DNA of 5,570 nucleotides from Firmicutes bacterium UBA6418 (GTDB lineage: Bacteria > Bacillota > Clostridia > Peptostreptococcales > Anaerovoracaceae), in NCBI GenBank assembly GCA_002439735.1, contig DJPG01000126.1, forward strand, positions 1-5,570. The letters are read 5' to 3'. Each line of letters starts with the position of its first letter. Within the stretch, counting starts at the first letter, position 1. Positions 1 to 5,570 of this stretch are shown here, in pieces. The translations under genes were made by a program, and so were the position numbers. The notes below the pieces were generated by a model. It had not been told where the DNA came from. It did no database searches and worked only from the letters and a program-made list of their open reading frames with translations.

Positions 1-173
1 CGCGGTACCACCTTTGTTCCTGCTTTTCGCAAAGCAGACCCTCTTTGATTCCAAAACTCGAAAGCAACCTTCAGAAAACGCATGCTTTCGGAACTCTCAG
101 CCTCGGCTCCGATTCTCTGTAAAGCGCGGATTTTCCTACTCCTCTTCGTCATCGTTTCGATTGAATTTTCAAT
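1..173 (-). promoter_or_regulatory. T-box riboswitch leader (probably tRNA-Val responsive), 3' part cut by window edge
   Basis: This is the 5' leader RNA of an off-window gene, read leftwards on the minus strand. It senses uncharged tRNA and selects an antiterminator over a terminator. Seen in the sequence: the T-box motif AAAGGTGGTACCGCG ends at position 1; a stem III hairpin lies just upstream (20-37, arms CTGCTTT/AAAGCAG with a 4-nt loop); the base of stem I pairs 154-159 (CGAAAC) with 52-57 (GTTTTG); a GATGA/GA kink-turn follows, then AGTA of the loop-E motif (137-140). AGAGAA and GCTGAGAG match the AG bulge and distal loop that contact the tRNA elbow. The specifier is best read as GTT (66-68, Val). 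The acceptor-binding UGGU implies discriminator base A, as in tRNA-Val, and argues against tRNA-Gly, which usually has U. The terminator and the regulated gene (valS is a guess) lie beyond the left edge. T-box identity is firm; amino acid specificity is inferred. Confidence 0.93.
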
Positions 174-179
174 AGAAAC

Positions 180-208
180 ATTGTATAACGCATGCGACCG
201 CTTGTCAA
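180..208 (-). promoter_or_regulatory. Sigma-A promoter of the T-box leader
   Basis: On the minus strand a perfect -35 TTGACA (203-208) and a -10 TACAAT (180-185, one mismatch to TATAAT) are separated by exactly 17 bp. A start at the A at 173 would put the T-box stem I about 14 nt into the transcript, which fits the leader well. The -35 box lies about 6 bp past the TGA of the adjacent coding sequence, so the spacer between the two transcription units is minimal. The 17-bp spacer contains the 8-bp palindrome CGCATGCG. Confidence 0.85.
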
Positions 209-214
209 GAAAAA

Positions 215-2419
215 TCAGATAACTTTTGTCTCTTCCAGCTTTTCGTTAAACGCATCGTTCAAGCGGATGATCGGCTTTCTCAGTACCAGACCTAAAAGCA
301 GCGACGCGATCAGGTAAAGGCTGAGAATCCCCAGCTCTTTCCAATAAGTGTTGCCGTAAAATCCCGCGATACACTCGCGCATAGCCGCCATGCCGTGCGT
401 GAACGGCAGTAGCACATACAGTCTTTGGAAAAATGTCGGCGTCATCTCGATCGGGAACGTTCCGCCGGAACCAGCCACCTGAATGACCATCAGAACCACG
501 CAGATTGCCTTTCCGATGTCGCCGAAAGAAACCGTCAGCGTATACAGCAGATTGACGAATACGATGCTGGTAAACCAGCCCGCGAGCATGAAACAGAACG
601 GATGTTCACACTGGATCTCCAGGAAGTACAGATCTCCCAGACAGATCAGCCCGCTCTGCAAAAGGCCGATGATCAGGAACAGGATATATCTTCCCAGATA
701 CAGCTGCGCCGGCGTCACATCGGCAAGCTCTTCCTGTCGTTTGCGGTCCACATTGACCTTCATCATCGCCACCAGCACGACGCCGCCGACCCAGATCGCC
801 AGAACGGAGTAGAACGGCGCCATGGCCGATCCGTAATTCTCTACCGGATAATACTTTATGTTGTTCAGTTTCACCGGGGCTGCCAGAAATTCGCTGACCT
901 CCGTCGGATCCGTGCCGAGGATCTCATCCAGTTCCTCCGTATCGCTGTTCTGTACTGCCTTGTTGATCTTGGCGGAAACACGGCGGATCTCTTTCGCGCC
1001 GCTGCGGATCATGCCGGAAGTATCTTCGAGCGCCGCCTGCAGCTTGACGAGATTGTCGGAAAGATCTCCGGTACTGACATCGATCTGTGCCGCCGCAGCA
1101 TCCAGCTGATCCAGCAGGTCGACCACCGCGTCTCCGGAAGCGTCGAAGCTGTCGATCAGCTGCAGGATCTTGGTTTCTACGTTGGCTTCGTAATCTGCCT
1201 GCAGTTCCTCGATCGCCAGATAATTTTCCTCGATCTCCGTCTTCAGCGTCTGCCGCTTCTGCTCGATCTCACGCTCGGTATCGTACAGCTCGTTTGCCGC
1301 GCCCTGCAAGTCATCCCGCAGCGCGCTCTGCAGATCGATCTGCTTCTGCAGATTGCGGATCATGCGATCCAGCGCGTCCTGCGTGATACCCGCAAGCTCC
1401 GGCAGCGCGTCCCGCAGCTCCTGCAGGCTCTGTTTGACTTTTTCCGCTGCCTGTACCTGCTGATCGACCTTGGCCGCAAGCTCCGCGAGCACCTTTTGTC
1501 CGGTTTCCATATCCTGATACAGAAGATCCATCGCCGCATCCGCCTGCTTGGCGATCTCCTGATAGCTTTCTTTTGTCTGCCGCAGCGCCAGATTGACGGC
1601 TTCTGTCGTGCCGGTCACCGCGCCGGACAGACCGGATATCGTCTGCGTGATCTGCTGCAGATCTTTTTGCGCCTTGCCTGCCTTGCCGACCGCCGCGTCC
1701 AGCATCTCCGCGGAGCTGTCGGTCACACGGCTCAGAGAGGAAACGATCGATGCGAACGTATCGACCAGGTCCGCGGAATCATCCAGTTCCCCTGCCAGCT
1801 CCTGCAGGTTCACCGTAAAGTTTTCCATCGTTTCCTTGCCATCGGTTTCATTAAGAACCTGCGTCAGGCCATCCAGAATATCCAAGCCGATCTCCGTGAC
1901 CGTCTGCGCGAAGACCTGATCGATCTGTTTCTGCACCGCGCTGGCGCCCTTATCTGTGATCTTCGGCGCAATCGCGTTCTCTTTCTCGTTCAGATAATAT
2001 AGGATATCCGACCGCTGGATCCGGTCTTTTGAAAACAGGCTCATGATGTCACGGCTGAAAGATTCCGGCAGAACGATCGCCGCGTAATATTTGCCCGACT
2101 TGACCCCCCGGATCGCCGCTTTTTCATCCGTAAAGATCCAGTTCAGCTGGTTGTTCTCGCGCAGGTTCATCTCGACTTGATCGCCGACATTCAGCGTGAT
2201 CGGGAACAGACTTCCCCGATAACCCTCGTCCATATTGGCGACCGCGACCTTGAGGTTTCCGGTGTTGCCGTAAGGATCCCAACTGGCGGCGATATTGAAC
2301 CAGGCGTACAGAGACGGAACGATCGTCAGGCCCATGACCACGATCCAGGCGATCGTATTGTTGCGGATCTGTTTCAGATCACCGGTAAAGATCTTACCGA
2401 TATTGCGCAGTGTCTTCAT
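215..2419 (-). CDS. yhgE: YhgE/Pip family membrane protein (734 aa), downstream paralogue
   Basis: This is an integral membrane protein of the YhgE/phage-infection-protein family. Relatives include Lactococcus Pip and Bacillus YueB, known as phage receptors, and type VII secretion component EsaA; the cellular role of YhgE itself is poorly defined. Seen here: a short basic N-terminus, TM1 at about 24-45 with PSLYAWFNIAASWDPY (35-50), and the family element NEKENAIAPKITDKGA (144-159). A long extracytoplasmic region follows, rich in Q, E, A and L with coiled-coil-like stretches (about 200-500). After PVENYGSAMAPFYS (525-538) comes an ABC-2-like C-terminal domain with about five helices (535-555, 574-600, 608-632, 637-655, 696-715), including GTFPIEMTP and LPFTHGMAAMRE. 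The protein ends shortly after KLEET, normal for the family. The start is supported by a strong ribosome binding site and by a 4-bp overlap with the upstream paralogue, implying translational coupling. No ATPase partner is visible. Family assignment is firm; function is not. Confidence 0.93.
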   Translation of the reverse strand: MKTLRNIGKIFTGDLKQIRNNTIAWIVVMGLTIVPSLYAWFNIAASWDPYGNTGNLKVAVANMDEGYRGSLFPITLNVGDQVEMNLRENNQLNWIFTDEKAAIRGVKSGKYYAAIVLPESFSRDIMSLFSKDRIQRSDILYYLNEKENAIAPKITDKGASAVQKQIDQVFAQTVTEIGLDILDGLTQVLNETDGKETMENFTVNLQELAGELDDSADLVDTFASIVSSLSRVTDSSAEMLDAAVGKAGKAQKDLQQITQTISGLSGAVTGTTEAVNLALRQTKESYQEIAKQADAAMDLLYQDMETGQKVLAELAAKVDQQVQAAEKVKQSLQELRDALPELAGITQDALDRMIRNLQKQIDLQSALRDDLQGAANELYDTEREIEQKRQTLKTEIEENYLAIEELQADYEANVETKILQLIDSFDASGDAVVDLLDQLDAAAAQIDVSTGDLSDNLVKLQAALEDTSGMIRSGAKEIRRVSAKINKAVQNSDTEELDEILGTDPTEVSEFLAAPVKLNNIKYYPVENYGSAMAPFYSVLAIWVGGVVLVAMMKVNVDRKRQEELADVTPAQLYLGRYILFLIIGLLQSGLICLGDLYFLEIQCEHPFCFMLAGWFTSIVFVNLLYTLTVSFGDIGKAICVVLMVIQVAGSGGTFPIEMTPTFFQRLYVLLPFTHGMAAMRECIAGFYGNTYWKELGILSLYLIASLLLGLVLRKPIIRLNDAFNEKLEETKVI

Positions 2420-4953
2420 GGCTTTTCCTCTCCTTTCAGCTCCTGCAGCAGATCCTCTTTGGACTTCTTCGCGTAGCGCATCTTGCTCTGCAGATTTTCA
2501 TGCACAAATTCCAGAATGATCAGGAAGGTGGAAATGGCAATGATTGCGCAGATCCACAGCACCAGAAAGACCATCTTGGAAGACACGCTGAACATCAGGA
2601 TCAAAAAGACAGTCGGCAGCAGAAGGATCAGCAGGAACCCCAGCTTGATCCATTTTTTATAATTTTCTTCAAAATGCAGTGTCTTCTCCACCATTTTTTT
2701 GTGAAAGACTTCCTGATCGGCCAAAATGTTGATCGCCGTCGAAAGCTTTACCCGCTCGCGCGTCATTCCGCTTTCCTCGCAGATCATCAGCCCGGTCTCT
2801 TCCAGCTTTTTGTCAAACATACGGTTCAGATTGAGCATCAAAAGCCGCACCCCCAGACCGATCAAAAGAGCGATCGGCAGATACAGCGCCAGAATCGCGA
2901 TGTTTTTCCAGTACAAATGATCGTACATCCCTGCGATCGCTTCCCGCATGGCGTTGATCCCATAGGTAAACGGCAGCAGCGGATGCAGATTGCGGAAAAA
3001 GGCCGGCGTCATTTCGATCGGATAGGTGCCCGCGGAACCCGGGATCTGCAGAATGACCAGGATCACACAGACCGCCTTGCCGATATGCTTAAATGTGAGC
3101 GAAAGCGCGTAGATCAGGTTTACGTAAACAAAGGAAATGAATATGCCCGCGCCGATAAACGCCAGCGGATGCTCACACTGCGTCTTGAGCAGGAAAATAT
3201 CCCCCAGGCAGATGATCACGGCCTGGATCAAACCGACCGCGATAAACAGCAGCCAGCGTCCGAAATACGCCTGTGTCGGCGTGATCTTTTTTAATTTTTT
3301 ATCACGATCCACTTCCAGCTTGAAAATGGCGATCAGCACAATGCCGCTGACCCAGATGGCCAGATTCGTATAGAACGGCGTCATCGCCGAACCGTAGTTT
3401 TTTACCGGGAAAAGGCTGACCGTTGTCAGCTGTACCGGTGAAGAGATAAAGTCCGCCACGACTTGCGCATTCAGTCCGCGATCCTGCAGAAATTCTTCAT
3501 AAGCGGAATAGGAATCGGCGCTACGCAGCGCGCTGATCTCATCTGCCACATGATCGACCCGTCCGCTCACGCGCTTCAGCGCGGACGCTGTTGCCGAAAG
3601 CGCGTTCCGTGTCTCGTCCACACAGTTGTCAAGCTCATCGAGGATCGTCTGCAACTGCACGATCGTCGGTTCCATGGACGATAAGATGCCGGAAAGCGTT
3701 CCGCCCTGTATCGACAGGACATCTAGCGTCTGGTTCAGAACCGGGAAAACATCGGCGTTGAGAATGTCCTTCGCGTCGCTGAGGCTCTTTCGTTCGGCCT
3801 GTAAAGCCCCATAAACGCTGGTCTGGGTATTCAAAAGCAGCTCCGACGCGTCTTCCAGACGTTTCAGCGTCTTTTCCAGACTTTGTAGAACCGCCTGATA
3901 TCTTTGGTTTTGTTTTTCCAGCGCCGAAATAGCGGTTTCCAAAGCGACGTTCGGGTACAGGCTGTTCAGACGCTTCAGTTCCTCCAGATTCGCTTCGTTG
4001 CGGTCGATCACCGCCTGTGTTTTGGTGATCAGCCGTGTCATCTGCGCCTCGGCCTTGGCAATCTCGTTCTGCAGATCGCTCAGACCCTCCCACGCGGCGG
4101 TTTCGATCTCCGACAAATGCCGGTCGCCCTGTGCGATCGCTCCCTCAAGCTGGATTGAGAACAGATTGACGGACTGTCTTACCGCGGTCAGCGTGTCCAG
4201 CGACAGGTCGATTGTTCCTGCGCCCTCATCCGCGATCCGTTCAGTCTTCTTCAAGGTCTTGCGCGCTCCGCGGATGACTTCTTTGCTATCCTTGGCGATC
4301 TTGTCCAGACCCTTGAGGACATCCTGCTGCGCGTTCAACTCCTGCGCCGCTTTGTGGACTGCGCTCGCCGACTTACGGTTGACCGCCCCGATGCTTTCGG
4401 ACGCGGACAGGATCGTTTCATCCAGGATTTTGGACACGGCCTCTGAAGCGACCGAAACAAAGGTCTGGTTGACCTGCTGCTGCACCGTCGTGGCTCCGGT
4501 ATCCGTGACCTTCGGCGCGATGGCGTTCTTTTTTTCATTTACAAAATATTCGATTTCCGGCGCGTGGATATTGCCGGACAGCACACTGACCATGCTCTGA
4601 CTGAAATCCTCCGGGATCACGATCGCCGCGTAGTAATCTCCGGCCTCCACGCCGTCGATCGCGCTCTGACGGTCCAAAAAAGTCCAGCCCAGCGAATCAT
4701 TTTCTTTTAAATTCTTGACGATCTCATCACCGACGTTCAGCTTGCCGACCATTTCCTGCTCGGTGCCCTTGTCGCAGTTCGCCACCGCGATAAGAATCCC
4801 TTGCGTGTTGCTGTAAGGATCCATGTTTGCGGCAATGTTAAACCAGGCATACAGCGATGGTATGACGCAGACGCCCAAGAGCACGATCACCGCCACCCAA
4901 TTGGAAAGCAGCCGTTTCAAATCTCTGAAAAATATCTGAAAAATTATTTTCAT
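2416..4953 (-). CDS. yhgE: YhgE/Pip family membrane protein with two-helix C-terminal extension (845 aa)
   Basis: This is the first gene of the minus-strand pair and a clear paralogue of its downstream neighbour. TM1 is at about 19-41 with PSLYAWFNIAANMDPY (32-47); VNEKKNAIAPKVTDTGA (138-154) marks the N-terminal family domain. A long helical extracytoplasmic region (about 160-500) is probably coiled-coil. VKNYGSAMTPFYTNLAIW (517-534) opens the ABC-2-like membrane domain, with helices near 528-545, 565-588, 596-618, 625-643 and 684-704, plus GTYPIEMTP (642-650) and LPFTYGINAMREAIAG (660-675). The paralogue stops three residues after its KLEET, but here the chain continues from KLEET (716-720) for 125 residues. 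That tail has a charged linker, two hydrophobic segments (about 769-790 and 794-816) and a lysine- and glutamate-rich cytoplasmic-looking end. The role is unknown: export, envelope maintenance or surface display are all possible for the family. No ATPase is nearby. Start chosen at 4953 because the N-terminal TM and family motif follow directly. Confidence 0.93.
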   Translation of the reverse strand: MKIIFQIFFRDLKRLLSNWVAVIVLLGVCVIPSLYAWFNIAANMDPYSNTQGILIAVANCDKGTEQEMVGKLNVGDEIVKNLKENDSLGWTFLDRQSAIDGVEAGDYYAAIVIPEDFSQSMVSVLSGNIHAPEIEYFVNEKKNAIAPKVTDTGATTVQQQVNQTFVSVASEAVSKILDETILSASESIGAVNRKSASAVHKAAQELNAQQDVLKGLDKIAKDSKEVIRGARKTLKKTERIADEGAGTIDLSLDTLTAVRQSVNLFSIQLEGAIAQGDRHLSEIETAAWEGLSDLQNEIAKAEAQMTRLITKTQAVIDRNEANLEELKRLNSLYPNVALETAISALEKQNQRYQAVLQSLEKTLKRLEDASELLLNTQTSVYGALQAERKSLSDAKDILNADVFPVLNQTLDVLSIQGGTLSGILSSMEPTIVQLQTILDELDNCVDETRNALSATASALKRVSGRVDHVADEISALRSADSYSAYEEFLQDRGLNAQVVADFISSPVQLTTVSLFPVKNYGSAMTPFYTNLAIWVSGIVLIAIFKLEVDRDKKLKKITPTQAYFGRWLLFIAVGLIQAVIICLGDIFLLKTQCEHPLAFIGAGIFISFVYVNLIYALSLTFKHIGKAVCVILVILQIPGSAGTYPIEMTPAFFRNLHPLLPFTYGINAMREAIAGMYDHLYWKNIAILALYLPIALLIGLGVRLLMLNLNRMFDKKLEETGLMICEESGMTRERVKLSTAINILADQEVFHKKMVEKTLHFEENYKKWIKLGFLLILLLPTVFLILMFSVSSKMVFLVLWICAIIAISTFLIILEFVHENLQSKMRYAKKSKEDLLQELKGEEKP
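2427..2434 (-). promoter_or_regulatory. Strong ribosome binding site of the 734-aa gene
   Basis: AGGAGAGG lies 7 nt before the ATG at 2419, inside the last codons of the upstream gene. It fixes the start at 2419 and, with the ATGA overlap, supports either independent loading or coupled reinitiation on one messenger. Confidence 0.85.
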
Positions 4954-4955
4954 CT

Positions 4956-4962
4956 CTTCCTT
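4956..4962 (-). promoter_or_regulatory. Ribosome binding site of the 845-aa gene
   Basis: AAGGAAG sits a few bases before the ATG at 4953. It is weaker and closer to the start than the site of the second gene, so the downstream paralogue may be translated at least as well as this one. That last point is inference. Confidence 0.55.
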
Positions 4963-5004
4963 ATTTCCCCCTGCGAAGCCGTAGTGTAGAAATTCCTATT
5001 ATTA

Positions 5005-5031
5005 ATTTAACGTTTCTTGCAAAAAAGTCAA
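5005..5031 (-). promoter_or_regulatory. Weak candidate promoter for the YhgE/Pip operon
   Basis: On the minus strand TTGACT (5026-5031, one mismatch to the -35 consensus) precedes TTAAAT (5005-5010) at 15 bp. The spacing is shorter than the preferred 17 bp and the -10 is poor. An alternative -10 within the following AATAAT-like run would be spaced too far. A promoter must lie somewhere upstream of 4953, but this choice is uncertain. Confidence 0.3.
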
Positions 5032-5101
5032 TGGACATATTTTTCTCGTGGGTAAATTTTTATTTTTTTGCTTTCTTATCGGATTCTGTGCATATTTTTT
5101 C

Positions 5102-5130
5102 TTTTCATTGCGGGCAGTTTCATGTATAAT
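5102..5130 (+). promoter_or_regulatory. Sigma-A promoter of the c-di-AMP receptor gene
   Basis: A perfect -10 TATAAT (5125-5130), immediately preceded by TG, is 17 bp from TTTTCA (5102-5107), a 4/6 match to the -35 consensus. Transcription would start near 5137, giving a leader of about 60 nt before the ATG at 5200. T-tracts lie upstream of the -35. Confidence 0.75.
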
Positions 5131-5188
5131 AGAAGCAGAAAATTCTGATGAAAACTTAGTGCCGCGCGTCTTTGCTGCACGGCAGAAC

Positions 5189-5192
5189 GGAG
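5189..5192 (+). promoter_or_regulatory. Ribosome binding site of darA
   Basis: GGAG ends 7 nt before the ATG at 5200, an optimal distance. It supports 5200 as the start, which also matches the usual MKLI-type N-terminus of the family. Confidence 0.75.
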
Positions 5193-5199
5193 ATCTCAA

Positions 5200-5529
5200 A
5201 TGAAACTGATTACAGCAATCATCAATAAAAAAGACGCAGCCTGTGTCTGCGATTCTTTAACCGAAGCAGGTTTCTTCTTTACCAAACTCGCGACATCCGG
5301 CGGTTTCCTCAAAGAGGGCAATCTGACGCTGCTGATCGGCGTAGACGACGAAAAGGTTCATGCTGCGCTCGAAGTCATCCGCCTGCACTGTCTGAAGCGC
5401 ACAGAAGAAGCGCCGATCATGATCGGCGCTGATACCAACGTTTCCACGTTCAGCTACGCTGCGCCGCAGGTCATTGTCGGCGGCGCGACTGTCTTTGTCA
5501 CCAATGTCGAGCAGTTCGAGAAATACTGA
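5200..5529 (+). CDS. darA: Cyclic-di-AMP receptor, PII-like DarA/PstA family (109 aa)
   Basis: This is a small soluble cytoplasmic protein of the PII-like fold that binds cyclic-di-AMP as a trimer in Bacillus and Staphylococcus relatives; its downstream partner is not known with certainty. Seen here: the N-terminal strand MKLITAII, the signature TKLATSGGFLKEGN (28-41), an IGVDD element (46-50), and the C-terminal signature VGGATVFV (93-100). Thr28, Asn41 and Gly47 match positions conserved at the nucleotide-binding interface of the family. Length is normal for the family (about 109 residues), so the gene appears complete. The segment around 68-90 is the variable loop linking the two halves and is encoded partly by a perfect palindrome. 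It stands alone on the plus strand, divergent from the membrane pair, with its own promoter and probably its own terminator. Identification is firm; any tie to its neighbours is conjecture. Confidence 0.95.
   Translation: MKLITAIINKKDAACVCDSLTEAGFFFTKLATSGGFLKEGNLTLLIGVDDEKVHAALEVIRLHCLKRTEEAPIMIGADTNVSTFSYAAPQVIVGGATVFVTNVEQFEKY
5409..5430. repeat. Perfect 22-bp palindrome inside darA
   Basis: AGCGCCGATCA (5409-5419) is followed at once by its exact reverse complement TGATCGGCGCT (5420-5430). In RNA it could fold as a 9-bp GC-rich stem with a CATG loop. No U-run follows, so it is not a terminator. It encodes Ala-Pro-Ile-Met-Ile-Gly-Ala (71-77) in the variable loop of the protein. Function, if any, is unknown. 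Confidence 0.9.
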
Positions 5530-5556
5530 TCACAAAGCGCACCACACCAAGGATAC

Positions 5557-5570
5557 AAAAAAGCGTCCGC
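5557..5570. terminator. Possible left arm of a terminator, truncated by window edge
   Basis: A6 (5557-5562) followed by GCGTCCGC (5563-5570) starts 27 bp after the darA stop codon. An A-run leading into a GC-rich arm is typical of the left half of a bidirectional intrinsic terminator. The loop, right arm and T-run would lie beyond position 5570 and cannot be seen. Confidence 0.45.

Larger units (their letters stand above)
4954..5199. other. Divergent AT-rich intergenic region
   Basis: About 246 bp separate the minus-strand membrane operon from the plus-strand c-di-AMP receptor gene. The region is strikingly richer in A and T than the coding DNA, with repeated T-tracts between 5041 and 5106 (including T7 at 5063-5069), which could bend DNA or act as upstream elements. 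It holds a good plus-strand promoter and only a poor minus-strand candidate. In the receptor's 5' leader TGCCG (5160-5164) could pair with CGGCA (5180-5184) around a 15-nt loop; this is too weak to call a riboswitch. No small gene or RNA is supported. Confidence 0.7.

Noticed and set aside
66..69. Reading the T-box specifier as GGT (glycine)
   Set aside because: The base after it would be T rather than a purine, and the acceptor-binding UGGU does not match the usual U discriminator of bacterial tRNA-Gly.
187..196. CGCATGCG palindrome in the T-box promoter spacer, with AACGCATGC repeated at 77-85
   Set aside because: The palindrome is only 8 bp and the shared 9-mer lies in structured leader RNA; not enough to propose an operator.
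425..2002. 525-codon plus-strand open frame opposite the 734-aa gene
   Set aside because: It lies wholly antisense to a well-supported gene, its translation is rich in R, H, Q, L and I without domain motifs, and it reflects low antisense stop frequency in the coiled-coil coding region.
2410..3294. 294-codon plus-strand open frame opposite the 845-aa gene
   Set aside because: It is antisense to conserved membrane-domain codons; its H/Q/D/R-rich translation resembles no protein family and it has no promoter of its own.
3635..4093. 152-codon minus-strand frame inside the 845-aa gene
   Set aside because: It is an out-of-frame shadow rich in G, R, S and E, with the real frame fully intact across it.
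5002..5199. 65-codon minus-strand frame in the intergenic region
   Set aside because: It overlaps the darA promoter and leader, has a lysine- and arginine-rich low-complexity translation from AT-rich DNA, and has no convincing ribosome binding site.
5137..5199. Possible riboswitch in the darA leader
   Set aside because: Only a 5-bp stem with a 15-nt loop is visible in a 60-nt leader, and no known riboswitch core motif is present.

Overview
The window suggests a member of the Bacillota (Firmicutes) with moderate GC content. Three things point there: a tRNA-sensing T-box leader, a DarA/PstA-type cyclic-di-AMP receptor, and two proteins of the YhgE/Pip ('phage infection protein') family. Genus cannot be assigned from the sequence alone. 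There are no transposases, CRISPR arrays, rRNA or tRNA genes.

Layout, left to right. Positions 1-173 hold most of a T-box riboswitch leader read on the minus strand, and the gene it controls lies off the left edge. A near-consensus sigma-A promoter (180-208) drives it and starts only a few bases beyond the stop codon of the next gene. The specifier is best read as GTT (Val), and the acceptor-binding UGGU fits a tRNA with discriminator A, so a valine-responsive gene such as valS is the likely target. Positions 215-4953 hold two minus-strand genes overlapping by 4 bp (ATGA). Transcribed first is an 845-residue YhgE/Pip protein with an unusual two-helix C-terminal extension (2416-4953), then a 734-residue paralogue of standard architecture (215-2419). 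Positions 4954-5199 are an AT-rich divergent intergenic region with a good plus-strand promoter and only a weak minus-strand candidate. Positions 5200-5529 encode the 109-residue c-di-AMP receptor on the plus strand. The last bases look like the left arm of a transcription terminator cut by the window edge.

How the parts may work together. The two YhgE/Pip paralogues are almost certainly co-transcribed and translationally coupled, and share family features along their whole length outside the variable coiled-coil region, so a hetero-oligomeric envelope complex is plausible. No ATPase gene accompanies their ABC-2-like membrane domains here. The c-di-AMP receptor is a separate divergent unit; a functional link to the membrane pair is only a suggestion from position. 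The T-box unit is separate from the membrane operon, although no terminator is visible between them.

Points most worth a second look are the extension of the 845-residue protein with a possible internal start, a perfect 22-bp palindrome inside the c-di-AMP receptor gene, a strong excess of GATC tetranucleotides in the coding DNA, and the specifier-loop spacing of the T-box. No convincingly new multi-gene system is visible; this looks mainly like an ordinary chromosomal region with some local oddities.
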